From assembly GCA_902728285.1 (NCBI GenBank), contig CACVBU010000545.1, forward strand, positions 310,001 to 374,000: DNA of 64,000 nt, given 5' to 3'. This document shows positions 11,901 through 23,300 of this stretch, one piece after another. The DNA comes from Clytia hemisphaerica (lineage: Eukaryota; Cnidaria; Hydrozoa; Leptothecata; Clytiidae). Each line of letters begins with the position of its first letter. Position 1 is the first letter of the stretch. The notes under the pieces were generated by a model. That model saw only the letters and a list, made by a program, of their open reading frames with translations. It ran no database searches and was not told where the DNA came from. The position numbers and the translations under genes were made by a program.

Positions 11901-12387
11901 ATCTCATCTGTTAATTTTAAAGTGCATTTGCGACAATGAGCTCTTAAATCGCTGAATACTTCAACATAACCCCCCAAAAAGAAAGCAAACTATTGTTAGT
12001 TTCTCTTCTTTCTTTATGATAGATGATGCTGAACGTCACTCACGACAAGACGAAGGTTCGTCAAGTAAATCACGTGACCGCGATCGCGATCGTCGATCTT
12101 CTAGTCGCCGAAGAAGTCGTTCTCGTGAACGTGAAAGCAAGAGAAGTCGATCGCGTGATCGCAAAAGAAGTCACAGTCGCGATCGTAAGAGAAGTCGGAG
12201 TCGGGAACGTAGTCATGGACGTCATCGGGATCGTGACAGGAGCCATAGCGATCGTGATTCACGCAAGAGAGATGGTGATAAAGATAGACATTCTCATAAG
12301 AAACATTCACGCGACCGATCGCGAGATCGTGGTGGTCGACGTGATGAGAAACGAAGGAGTCGGAGTCGTGAAAGAAGCCGACGTTAA
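8959..12387 (+). CDS. PRPF38B: Pre-mRNA-splicing factor 38B (PRPF38B), 4 coding exons, 356 aa
   Basis: Exons 8959-9141, 9515-9815, 11158-11379 and 12023-12387 join in frame (1071 nt) across GT-AG introns. Residues about 10-235 are a PRP38 domain very close to animal PRPF38B: NALPLWGN ... MNINNLIVTNIL, then GMCGGVRGVGAGGIVS, FCLLYKLFTLKLT, DSPYIRGLGFMFIRY, and GGGSQMTIGQMIRSFL. Next comes an acidic linker. The last exon is an Arg-Ser/Arg-Asp-rich tail (about 120 residues), as expected for a nuclear protein that joins other RS proteins in spliceosome activation. The protein is shorter than the human one (546 aa), mainly in the N-terminal extension and RS tail. The ATG at 8959 is in good context (ataATGgctg). 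Intron 2 (1.34 kb) holds no clear gene; intron 3 holds a MITE within a MITE. A likely polyadenylation signal (AATAAA) lies at 12614. Confidence 0.95.
11494..11909. mobile_element. MITE (gatggagttttta family, copy 2) in PRPF38B intron 3
   Basis: Ends gacgagatggagttttta (11494) and taaaaactccatctcat (to about 11908). The body matches 3724-3885 in inverted orientation but is split by a 262-bp G-rich element (11622-11883). Without the insert and its TA duplication the length is about 152 bp, close to the 162 bp of copy 1. Confidence 0.85.
11622..11883. mobile_element. G-rich TA-flanked MITE nested in another MITE
   Basis: Starts CTATCGGGTACCTAATAG and ends GGTACCCGAGAG. TA lies on each side (11620-11621 and 11884-11885). 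The interior has repeated ggggggg-tggaataa blocks. It is the same family as 13140-13389 and the diverged copy at 18984-19241. Copy 1 of the host MITE (3724-3885) shows the uninterrupted TA. Confidence 0.85.
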
Positions 12388-12613
12388 CAAATTTTAATGA
12401 AAATGTGAATTCTGAACATTACTGTTGAATTGATCGAGAACCTCGCGAGAATAAGCTTCCTATGATTAGATTTACTTAAAAGTGATATAGGCTTAACTTG
12501 CTTTTTTTTTTTGCTATCAAATACTGATACAGTAGTACATTTGTTTCTATAGTGAAGTTTTATTGAGAAAATTAATCTCTTGCGAAGACTTTCACTTTGT
12601 AAATATTTTAGCT

Positions 12614-12619
12614 AATAAA
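12614..12619 (+). terminator. Candidate polyadenylation signal of PRPF38B
   Basis: AATAAA 227 bp after the stop codon in AT-rich DNA; the first canonical hexamer downstream of the gene. Confidence 0.55.
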
Positions 12620-12844
12620 ATTTTTAACCTTCTTAATCATTTACCGACTCTAAATTCGTAAATACTCCTGAATGAGCTTTTTGGTATCAGTATCAGACCA
12701 ATTTTAGAGGTAATTTTGAAAATATTCGTGTTTCGTGGATTTGTCAAAAAAACGCGAAAATTTCTTCCCTGTAGGGCATTGTAAATCTTTTTCATGTTGC
12801 CTTCTCATTCTTAATTGCAGTATATACTTTTTTTTCTCAGGATT

Positions 12845-13806
12845 GGCTCATTAGTTTTTTCAGATTTTTGGCACAAAAAATGATGCAAAATGGCAATGCC
12901 TAAAATGTGACGGAGCCCGGTTTTCGAAAAAAAATTCTTTGGGCAAATTTGGGCCAAAAACTACCTAAAAATAGGGTTTTTTGGACTTTGTGCAAAATCC
13001 TGTCATTACTTTTTTCTGATTTTTTGTACAAAGATGGAGGGCAAGATTCTCTAAAGAATGACAGAAGTGGTTTTTCCTGGAAAATTCTTTTCGCCTTAAA
13101 AAACGGATTTTCGTATTTTGACCGTATTTTAACCAAATACTCTCGGGTACCTAATAGCCGGGGGGTTGGAAAAAAATCTTAAAACTTAATAAGCGGGGGG
13201 GGGTGGAATAAAGATGTCCTGGGTGGAAAATTTTTGAAAAGGAGGCTAATACAGCTGAATTAGGACAAAAAAGGGAACTTTCAAAAACATTTTCCCAAAA
13301 ATGAAGCGGGGGGGTTGGGAATAAGAATGTCCTAGGTGGAACATTTTCGAAAAATAATTGCGTGTGGGATTCTGTTAAGTACCCGAGAGTAAGAAAATAT
13401 AGCTTTTCTCAATGTTGACTCATTATTTTTTTCTGATTTTTTGCACAATGATGCAAAATGGCAATGCCCAAAATGTGACGGAGCCAGATTTTTAAGGAAA
13501 TTTTTTTTGGGCAAATTTGGGCCAAAAACTGCCTAAAAATAGGGTAGTAATAGACTGCAAAATCCTGTTATTACTTTTTTCTGATTTTTTGTACAAAGAT
13601 GGAGAGGGCAAGATTCGCTAAAGAATGACTGAAGTGGTTTTTCCCGGAAAATTCTTATTCGCCTTAAAAAACGGATTTTTGTATTTTTGGGAAATTCCCT
13701 TTAACCAAATAAGAAAATATAGCTTTTCTCAATGTTGACTCATTATTTTTTTCTGATTTTTTGCACAATGATGCAAAATGACAATGCCCAAAATGTGACG
13801 GAGCCA
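12845..13806 (+). repeat. Tandem ~320-bp duplication, three partial copies
   Basis: The landmark tgatgcaaaatggcaatgcc recurs at 12881, 13449 and 13769 (last copy with one change). The spacing between copies 2 and 3 is 320 bp. Between copies 1 and 2 it is 568 bp because a 250-bp MITE sits in copy 1. A further fragment (gggcaaatttgggccaaaaa) lies at about 14144. No coding frame follows the repeat. Confidence 0.85.
13140..13389. mobile_element. G-rich TA-flanked MITE with its empty site in the next tandem copy
   Basis: Starts CTCTCGGGTACCTAATAGCC and ends GTACCCGAGAG, flanked by TA at 13138-13139 and 13390-13391. The sister tandem copy reads aaccaaaTAagaaaatatag at 13703-13722 with a single TA, which is the pre-insertion sequence. 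Confidence 0.92.
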
Positions 13807-14412
13807 CAATCGTGGTCGAAATAGAATGAGAATTCCGGTTATTTTAACGTTTTTCAAGATTTAAAGTTCTGGCGAGAAAGTCGATTTTGGGCTATCTCTT
13901 TAACTTAATCGAATATTTCAATTTGGGAGGGGTTGGCAGACTTCCAGGCTATATTGTGAGCCTTATTGGACTATTTTTGAACTTTTGGATCCTGAGATGT
14001 CTTAAGTCTAGTGTTAAAACTCTACCCTTCAAACCTACTTTAGAGCACTTACAAATCGATTGTGGTTTCAAAACTTCCCGGTGAATTTCCCTTTTTTCTC
14101 AAATATTACGACCATGATTGCAGATTTTTAAGGAGAATTTTTTTGGGCAAATTTGGGCCAAAAACTGCTTAAAAATAGTGTTTTTTGGGCCTGAATGGTT
14201 TAAGTGATTTTCGTATTTGGGGAAATTCCTTTTTACTATTTTACATTATTCAACACCTAGCTTTATTTTTCCATTCTGAATTTTTGTACAATTATTGTCA
14301 CTTTTTTCTTATTTTCATCTGATGTTAATCACAAGGTAGGTCCATTCAGCTTGTTGCTTGTTGCTATTTGGAATTTTGGTGTTTTTCTATCAAAAAGTCA
14401 GCCTTGCCAAAT

Positions 14413-15345
14413 TAGTAGAGGCCACTATGTCTTACCGTGTGCAGCAGCTTGTGCAAAGGGATTTTATGATTGAATATTGTTCCTTGAATTTGAGAGGTGG
14501 GGCCGGGTGTGACTACTCGTTGCCATGGAAACTGACGTCATTGGTTACNATGGCAACCAAAATAAAAAGTCGTCGAAATTGAAATTATTTTGTTTCATTC
14601 GAAAGAGCATGAAAAGCTGATAAAGAAAAAGGTCATAACCTATTTCTGAAATTGAATATATCAGGAGATATTAAGGAAATAAGGCAAAACGATGACCTCA
14701 TCGAAAAATAAAAATTTGCCAAAATTCGAAAAATTTTGGTTTTTTGGAAAGAAGACCCTCCAGTGAACATAAAGTATTATTATGAAAATGTTTGAAAATT
14801 TGTTTAAAAAAGTCTATTGGCCAAAATTGACAATTTCGTTTCTTGCCTGTCGTCGAAGATTGGAGCTTGCCCAACAACAGGTAAATAATTTAAAAATATC
14901 AATTTTGGCTCATACACTTCTTAAAAAGGATTTTCAGACTTTTTTGTAATATTATTTTTTGTTCACTGGAAGGTATTCTTTCCAAAAAAAACAAAAAATT
15001 TTGAATTTTTGCAAATTTTTATTTTTCGATGACGTCATCGTTTTATGACGTCATTTTTCCTTATATCTCCTGATATATTCATTTTCAGATATAGGTTTTG
15101 ACCTTTTTCTTTATCAGTATTTCATGCTCTTTCGAATGAAACAAAAATTTTTCAATTTTGACGACTTTTTATTTTGGTTGCCATAGTAACCAATGACGTC
15201 AGTTTCCATGGCAACGGGTGGTCACACCCGGCCCACCTCTCAAATTTTGATCTTCTACATTCAAGGAGCAATATTCAATCATAAAATCCTTTTGCACAAG
15301 CTGCTGCACACGGGAGGCTTTTTCGCGACATAGTGGCCCCTACTA
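14413..15345. mobile_element. Foldback element with ~400-bp inverted arms
   Basis: The ends TAGTAGAGGCCACTATGTC (14413) and GACATAGTGGCCCCTACTA (to 15345) are inverted copies. The similarity runs inward for about 400 bp per arm (for example gttgccatggaaactgacgt on the left against acgtcagtttccatggcaac on the right), leaving a short spacer around 14850. The ends permit a TA or longer target duplication. No coding capacity is visible. One undetermined base (n) lies at 14549. Confidence 0.85.
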
Positions 15346-16320
15346 AATGTTTTTAGTCTACTGCACTGAAGTCAACGTCACAAAACATTATCAAAAAAAC
15401 AAAAGTCCAGACTGCTTCAGGCACCATTTTTCTTGTATGGGAAAGTTTAATGTCGGATAGGGTTCTATCAACTTTTTTTTAATTTTCAGATAATGGAAGT
15501 CATCATTTTATTGGATAAAATCGAATCTAATCGAATACTCATAATTCTTGAAACATTAGTTCGGTCAGTAAAAAGCTCAATTACTTCGATGGTATCCAAT
15601 CCTCACCTCTTCCCTCACTTGATTACCATTTCGCAATTCCCGGACTTAATTATTGTACACGGATATTTGTCTATCCAGAATAAGGTCCGTAGCCCCTCTG
15701 TAGCGATTTCACCTGCGGTCGCGTGGCGGACTACTATCACCCAACAAAGCCGCCCTAGTGACGGCGTTGAAAGGATACAGGAAAAGTATATGATCCGGCG
15801 TTATCGGAAGTAATTTCCCGATTTACATTCCGAATTTGGCTTTGGAAAGAAACTGATATTCGGCGGAGCGGCACGAACTTGTCGAACAAGATTGGGTTAT
15901 CGAACTTGATATCGAACACTCACAATTTTATAAAAAATCGATTAATTTTTTCACTCGAACTGTAATCGTTCGATTGGTTCGACAAATTAGATTGATCCGG
16001 TCTGGTTTGATAAGGAATTTCTTTAAAATGTATTTGATTTTTAAAGATTTGTGAATAGCGATGAGTGAAATTATAAATTAAGTCACAAAACACACTGTGA
16101 GAAATGATTAAAATAAATCGTTGCATAACCCTCACAGGTTGACTGATATGGCTTGCAAATAGTCGAGCAGTCATGAGGCGATAAACTTGGTGTCTCTAAA
16201 AATTAATCACAATCCTAATACCTAACTTTATAAGCACATTTTAATACAAAGTATATCAACTTAATTTTATTTCTACAGTAGATACCCTTGAGAAGCTTAA
16301 GGATTGAGTGTTGCTTTTAG
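15346..16320. other. Intergenic, no gene recognised
   Basis: An open frame of 106 codons at 15493-15813 resembles no family I know and has no splice context. Fragments of the tctctaactcgaac MITE family (cactcgaactgtaat near 15953) are present. Confidence 0.35.
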
Positions 16321-16596
16321 ACACCCCTGCGCGGGTCTGTGCCCTGCCCGCTGGGAACCCAGCCCTCACTGGAAAATTTGGCCAAAATTCCGTCCCCAGT
16401 GGGAAAAAGACCCTACAATTTCGGCCCCAGTGGGAAATTGACTTTGATTTCATCGCTATTCGATTCAATGTGAAAAAATTGCACTCCAAAATCATCCCCA
16501 CTGGATTTTGTAACCTTGGAACAGTAGAATTTCTATCCCCATTGGGATTTCGAATAAGAAAATTTCATACCCACCGGGTCTGTGATAAAGGGGTGT
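16321..16596. mobile_element. MITE, 'cacagaccc' family, copy A
   Basis: Ends acacccctgcgcgggtctgtg and gggtctgtgataaaggggtgt, with internal ccccagtgggaaa blocks. Related copies in this window lie at 22263-22503, 27762-27939, 53919-54175, 60847-61140 and 62347-62565, with a fragment at 56039-56105. Confidence 0.75.
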
Positions 16597-17356
16597 TTTA
16601 GCCATTCTCTTTGGAATCAGCTCTACTCACCATTAAGTTTCAACCTTTCAATTATCATCATCATATCTGCCTATGTCTTAGTATTTTACGTTATTAGAAA
16701 CTTAATTCCTTATAAAGGGAGCAGTTTTATGTAATACTTGCGAAAGTCGAGGCTTCGTTAACCTAACATCTAAAAAAGAAAAAGCGGTTATAGAAATGAT
16801 TTGGAAACCACTCAATTTATGAAATCTCTTACAATAGAAACTTATTATTAGTAGATCAATATGATATCTTGTACAGATCTTTAACCGATAGGGGACGCTT
16901 TAGAGTTCTGGTGATAGTTGAAAGGGATCTCTCAGAAATGCATTAATTCACTACGTGAGTTCATAACTCGAATACGCACGGGGAACACAGTTTGTTATAT
17001 TGTGGAAATTTTGAGGCTTGTTACTGAAGGGACATAAATTTGTTGAGGAGATATTCGAGTTAAGAGGTTGAGTATAGATCGACTGGACGTTTTTTCAGGA
17101 TCATTTGAATCAAACCAGCAGTGAGATTTTTTAAATAACCTTAAGATCTTATGTTTAAAGTTCGGGCGGCATAGGTTTGTTTTACTAGCCGTAGCGGGTC
17201 TTTCAGCATGTCCTGTCAATTAAAGTAACTTTTGGAAGAAACGTCGCCTTGTTGTACAAAGAGTGCTATTGCTATGTCGATGGGCCTTCATGTCGCTTCG
17301 GCTTCATGTCGTCTAGTATATTCAAAACGTTTTTGCTCTTCTTTCAGCGGGTGGAT
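16597..17356. other. Region upstream of the thrombospondin gene
   Basis: No exon is supported until the signal-peptide exon. A pyrimidine-rich tract ending ttctttcag (AG at 17347-17348) lies 8 bp before the start codon, so the first coding exon probably follows a 5' UTR intron or a spliced-leader acceptor. Confidence 0.4.
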
Positions 17357-20300
17357 ATGAAGTTTATACAATATTTAGTTTTGGTTTTCTGTATGTGTTA
17401 CACCACTACTTTCGATTTGACTGGAAAAACAGGTATATTGATTTTACCATTTATTGACTTTTTCTTCTTCTTGCGCTTAGACAGCAAAATGTCACTAAAA
17501 AGAGAAAACAGAGGTTAGGTCAGGGCAGAGTAAGCAGTTGCGGAGATGTTTACAGTGTTTTTTCCAAACTCTTCTGCTGCTTTCTTTACGTCTACCTCCC
17601 ACTACTGCCACTACGGCTGTAAACTCCGTGCATATATATTTTTCCACTTTACTATCTCTCTATAACGGACGATAATTTAGTTCTCATACAAGGGAGTTGC
17701 AGAGTTAAGAAACTTTCGATACTTCACGACAAAGAACAGGGTTATTTCAGCCTTCGTTGTTAGCGCCAAGGCACTTTTCTACAGGGCTAAGTCTAATGCA
17801 AGGTGGACATGTCCTGCAAAAAGTATCACAAGCACAAAAAAAGGAAGTAAAGATGAAACTTTTTGAACCAAGAAAAATCTCATTACAGTGGTGTCTCTAT
17901 AACTCGAGCACGTTCGGGAAACTCAAATTTGTTCGAGTTATGAGATTGATTTTAAAGGCATTGTTCATTGAAGGGACGATTAAACTTGTTCGAATTATAA
18001 AGATGTTTGGGTAATAGAGGTTCGAGTTCTAGAGATTCAACTGTAATCGAAAAATTACGACGCCTGTGCTTATTTTCCTCCTTCGATAAAAAGCAAAAAG
18101 GATCCTGCTTCAAGAATCCCCCTGTAGTATCATAAAATAGATATGTCTTATCCGGGAAAAAGGTTGGAATTTATTTTATAAAGGTGTCTGGATTTTGCAA
18201 TGACATAGGTGTCTTTTTCATAAAAGACTGGAACAGGGTATTATAACCAACTCTTCCTATTTTTTTTTTAGTTCAACTTGATGTCCAAGAGGGTAAGGAA
18301 GGGATTGTGGGAAATGACTTTATCACCAGTTTTTTCACAGATTCACCGCACAGTTTTATGAGAATACAATTCTTCTTCAAAGAACCTCTTCATCCGATCA
18401 ACGTTTTTCGTTTGGAAACTACTGAAGCTGATGGTGAGTGTTGGCCTTAGACTAGAGTCTACTTCTGGCTGAACTTTGCTTTTTGATAATTTTTGATGAC
18501 GCTGAGTCCAGTGAAGTAGACTAGGAGTATTTGACGAGGTTGTTATTTTGAAGAAAAGAAATGTTTAAAATCCAATTAACAAAAATAAACAATATAATTA
18601 AGAATGAGCAACAAACATCATACAAACATCAATAACAGATTTTGAAATCTCTTATTTTCAAATAAAAACATTGCTTCATTCTTTTTTTACCTGGCAAAAA
18701 CAACGAAAATCTGGCGTAAGCAAAAGCATATTACCATATACTACCGGACCACTTAATCTTGCCATCCAGTCTATAAAAAAGCTTTAAGTAGATCCCGGGC
18801 TATGTTGACCAAGACTTTTCCATTTCTATTTATACACCACGAACCTTTAGAGCGTGAGGAGGCTGGGCTCGAGTTACCATGAAGGAATGACGTCAAAATG
18901 TCTGAAGCCGTTGCCTTGGCATGCCCAAAGATAAATAATTTAGATTTGTAAATTTATTACCAGTCTCCTCATAAATAAACCAAAAAACGCCAAATAAACG
19001 GGGGGGGGGTCGATTAACGGGGGTGGGGGGGTTTGAAAATTTTCGAAATTTTGATAAACGGAGGGGACCTAATTGCCGGGGGGGAGTTGGAGGTTGTACT
19101 TCTGAAAACCAAAGAATAAGGTAAATATATGCTAAAATCAGGCTTCTTGGAGCAAAGTAAGGCGACTTCTTCTTGCTAGCTGAAAATATTCTTAAAAATT
19201 AATAAACGGGGGGGGGGAGGCGTTTATTTGGCACCTAAGAGTATTTGGGGAATTCGCCTCCCTAATTTACCCCAATTTTGGTCGACCCACCATGCTTCGA
19301 AGACTACTGAATCATCCATCTATATAAGGGTTATGTACGTGACATCTAGTAAACCGCAACTCGCTTTTCAAAACCAATCTTCTCAATAAGTTCTTATAGC
19401 TTTGGTTAAATGATGTCTTTACTGTCACACTTTCTGGTCATATTTGATCCTTTAAGTAATCAGTAATCGAAATCTTTTTATCTGAAATTGTTATACTACT
19501 CTTCTCGTTTGTATATTTGCCAAGTTTTCGAGTCTTTTCTTTGGCTAGATCGAAAGTTATGGACTGATGTTACCGACATGAAAACGGATTCTATAATAGT
19601 TCTCTACCCGAGCCATTTAGGACCCCCTACTCGCGACCCTCTGGAGACCAAAAGCCCCCTTAAAACAATATTTACCTCTTTAATCCATAAACACGAAAAT
19701 TGTTTGATAATACGGATTTTCCAGAGGGATGCTGAAAAGACGTGCTCTAAGATTCTTCAGGTCCTGATCTCCTTATACGTTTTCAAAGAGCCTGAAGCTA
19801 ATTTACATTTGAATAAAATTTTTCAGGGGAACCAGTATCGTTATCTCTAAAGATTTTGGATGATTTGGTGGTTTTGGAAGCGAGAGCGAGTTCTACCAAG
19901 ACTTCTAATCAAATATTGGGAAGTAAGTATCTTTCAAAATCTTGTGAGATTCCGAAATGCGTCTCATTTTGCGCGATCATTGACAAGGAAATACTTCGTC
20001 CAAGACAATCATTAGTTTAGAGGATCGCAATCTAGAATCCAGGGTCATTTGCATCGCTTTGAGACCAAGAATTCTCTTCCAATTACGAAAAGTTTTTTAT
20101 TTGACTTTCCAGGTTGAGGGGACCAATCTTTTAGTTCGAATTACAGAAAGATGCGAGGTTCGAATTAGAGAGTGTTGACTGTATTACTCGGATGTGATGC
20201 AATCTATCGTGAGCGCTGTCGTCAACAAACAAGCTAAGGACCTGGGTACGAGTTTGTAGAAAGTATAATAACACCTTACTAAAGAAAGGATATATCAAAA

Positions 20301-23300
20301 TATCAAGTAGACACCCAACTTAAATTTCAAAATTATGTTTCTATTTTCAGCACTGAAACAAAACAGCATTCAAAATTTGACCATACACTTTTTCAACGAT
20401 CGAATCTCATTGTACAATTTTTGTGATCTTCTTTCAACCAAAAAATTGGATCGAAACTTCCTTGATGTTTTGAAAGACATGAGATATGTATTGAAAACAT
20501 TTTACGGACAAACTAACCCAGAGCATCGCTCTTATGTAAGGATGAGTTCGCCATTTCCCCCGGAGGAGGGGGGTACTTAGGTAAATGGAGGGTACGGGTA
20601 TGTGCTGCCCTTACGGGTACCTTTTTTGGACTTCCAAAATCCCACTAACGGTTGGGAAAATAGGAAGATTTAAACTTTTTTCCTCTTTTTTAGTTCGGCT
20701 AAGGGTCCGAGGGTGGAAAGTCGGGCTACACGTCAGCTTGCAACCCTAGTACCCCCTGGGGCCATTCATATTTTCTCTCGTTTCTCTCATTAAATTTAAT
20801 TTCCTAAATTTTTCATCTAGTGCCACTCCTTCAAATCCAATCATAAACCGTGATTTTTTTTCGAATTTGAGACCATGTTCAGACGTTACGGTTTCGTATC
20901 ACTCCGGTATAGTATTTGTTTCGGGAAGGAAGTGTTCATACTGATTTTGGAACGTTTCGGAGCAAGAAAACGGAGCAGTTCCGTTCCGATGAAAATAGTG
21001 GAGCGAAACCGTTTTGATCTGTTTTGCTTTGTAACGTCTTCTTTCTTGACGTTTCAAATTTTGACGTTCACAAGTGGGACCATTTCGTTCCGAAACGGCA
21101 CGGAACCAATATGAACACTCTCGATCTGTAACAGAAACCATATCGGAGCAGATACGGAACCGTAACGTCTGGACATGGTCTAACAGTGGTTTGAATTACG
21201 GAGAGTTATTTCGAATTTTAGAAAGGGTAAGCTGTATTTCATTTCAATCCCGGCCTCATAAAAACAATGCAGTCCAAGATTTACTTGGGGTATTATACGT
21301 ATTCATAATAAATTTATTAAATTTGAAACTTAACTATTTGTTTTTGTCTTGATACAAAGGGAGAAATCAGTCGATTCGATTTATCAACATCATTAATGGA
21401 TGAAATAGTTTACCAACACCATTGCTACAAACAAAGTAAGTTAAGAGATGTTGCCAAAAGACACCCTTCTACTTTAATGGGATAAATTTTCGCGGGGATT
21501 AAATTTCGCGGTTGAGCTCATCCGCGAAATTTTAAGATTTCGCGGGGATTAATTTTCGCGGATGAGGGATTTCCTGATTTTTCGCGGGGATTTAATTTCG
21601 CGGATTGGGGTACAAATTAAGATTTTTGAAAAGGGTCAAAAGAAAAATTAAGAATTTTTTTTTCAAGTAATAAGAGGGTGTTTTGGAATAGGGCGAGGAG
21701 ATATGTATTACAACTATCAAAAGTTGAATTTGAACTTCCATGGTGCGGAGCTAAATTTTCACAGCCTATTTGGGTAAAAAAGCGGAAGAGAAATTCGGGA
21801 TAAGAAAACTAAATTGAAAATAAATTCTTTTGTTTTCCGTTTTCCCTCCTTTTCTTACATATCCTTTTAAATGTTTAATTTCAAGCCAGTTGGATTACCC
21901 CTGGATTACCCTCTTGCATTGAAAAGCTTTTAACAATAAGCGATCACTTTAGATAAAAATTTTTCCAATACCTCTTCCAAGTTTGTAAATTTGTGAAGAA
22001 AATTTTGAGGAAAACGATTTTTTGCTAACAAGCATATCGAGGATTTGACCTTTTTCGAGGGTTGCGTGCCCTCAAAAAAAAATAAAAAACGATAAAAATA
22101 GAAATTTCGCGGATTGTAAAAAAAAATCAAATTTTTCGCGGAAACTAATTTTCGCGGATGGGCCTTTTTCAAATTTCCAATGGGACTTATTTTCACGGAT
22201 GACACCCGAATCCGCGAAATCCGCGAAAATTAATCCCCGCGAAAATTTATCCCATTAAAGTATGTCACAGACCCGTTGTCACCCCTGCTCCACTGCAAAG
22301 TTTTGCAAAAATTCGTCCCGGGTAGCAAAAATACTCTACGATTTCAGCCCTATTGGAGAATGGACTTTGATTTCATCCCCATTTTAAATTTAATGGAAAA
22401 TATTTTAATTCAAAACCACACCCACTAGATTTTTTGAGCTGTGATCAAAAGAATCCCCGATTTTTATGCCCGATGTGAGAAAAAGTTCCACTGGGGCTGC
22501 GAGTAGTAATTCATCAGCTAAACAACTTCTTGTGTCTTCAATTATCTGGAAAGAGATATATCATAGCGTAATCTGAATCATCTCTGAATGTTTTTCTGTG
22601 CCAACAATGTCAATGCAGTTGAAAGTTGACGTTCATTAAAACTTTTTTGGTCAATGTTAATCGAACTGATGTCAAATTTCACTTGTTTTTAGAAACGGTC
22701 AAAACGGATGGTTACAGAAAACCTCAAGCGATCGGTAAGGCATATTAGCTTCACATTGAAATCAACGAAATCTTACTTTTCGTCTTTCAGCACTTTTGCG
22801 TCGTAGTCTCAATCCCGCTAGAAATAACGCCTTTAGCTTGGTATTTAATTGCTCTGTAGCTTTCTACTGTGATTCTGATCGAACACCTCAAAATAAAATT
22901 TGACCTCTTGGAATTTCATTGAAATTTCCACTTTCAGAGGCCCTCAGTTTTGCTTCAAACGTCGTATACACCAATCGACGCCGAATTTCACGTCGATTTC
23001 AAAAATGTAGTAAAAAAGCAAACAAAAGCTTCTCTATCAAAAGTTATGGACCTTTGAAGTACTACCGGTTTTGTCACCCTCCTCTTTATGAGTACATTGT
23101 AGTTGGGCCGGTGTAAAGGCCGGCGCAAATGAATCCAACATTTGATCCAACATTTCAAATTCATTGTTGGACGAAATGTTGGACGAAAAGTCACGTGGAA
23201 AAATTCGAAAAGTTGCATGAAAAGTCATTTGCGCAAAAACGTCAAACATTTTCATCCAACATGATTACGCAAATGCATCCAACATTGAAGCCAACATAAA

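Larger units (their letters stand above)
17357..22734 (+). other. Thrombospondin signal peptide and N-terminal domain (exons 1-6)
   Basis: Exon 1 encodes a 25-residue start with a hydrophobic core (YLVLVFCMC), a clear signal peptide. Exons 2-6 (residues about 26-212) give alternating beta-type segments ([40 protein letters not shown]) typical of the laminin-G-like thrombospondin N-terminal domain. The family assignment here rests on position and pattern because this domain is poorly conserved. An extra exon at about 22793-22940 was considered but not accepted. Confidence 0.7.

Noticed and set aside
12023..12397. Long open frame in another frame, and a minus-strand frame, over the last PRPF38B exon
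   Set aside because: Shadows of the low-complexity RS-coding sequence; the frame continuing from exon 3 by splice phase gives the RS domain.
15493..15813. 106-codon open frame as a gene
   Set aside because: No recognisable domain, no splice partners, and it lies in repeat-rich intergenic DNA; coding status not supported.
22793..23060. Possible extra thrombospondin exons (after cttttcag at 22792 and ctttcag at 22937)
   Set aside because: Exon 6 joins exon 7 in phase without them; donors are weak or stops follow in the needed frame. RNA evidence could reverse this.
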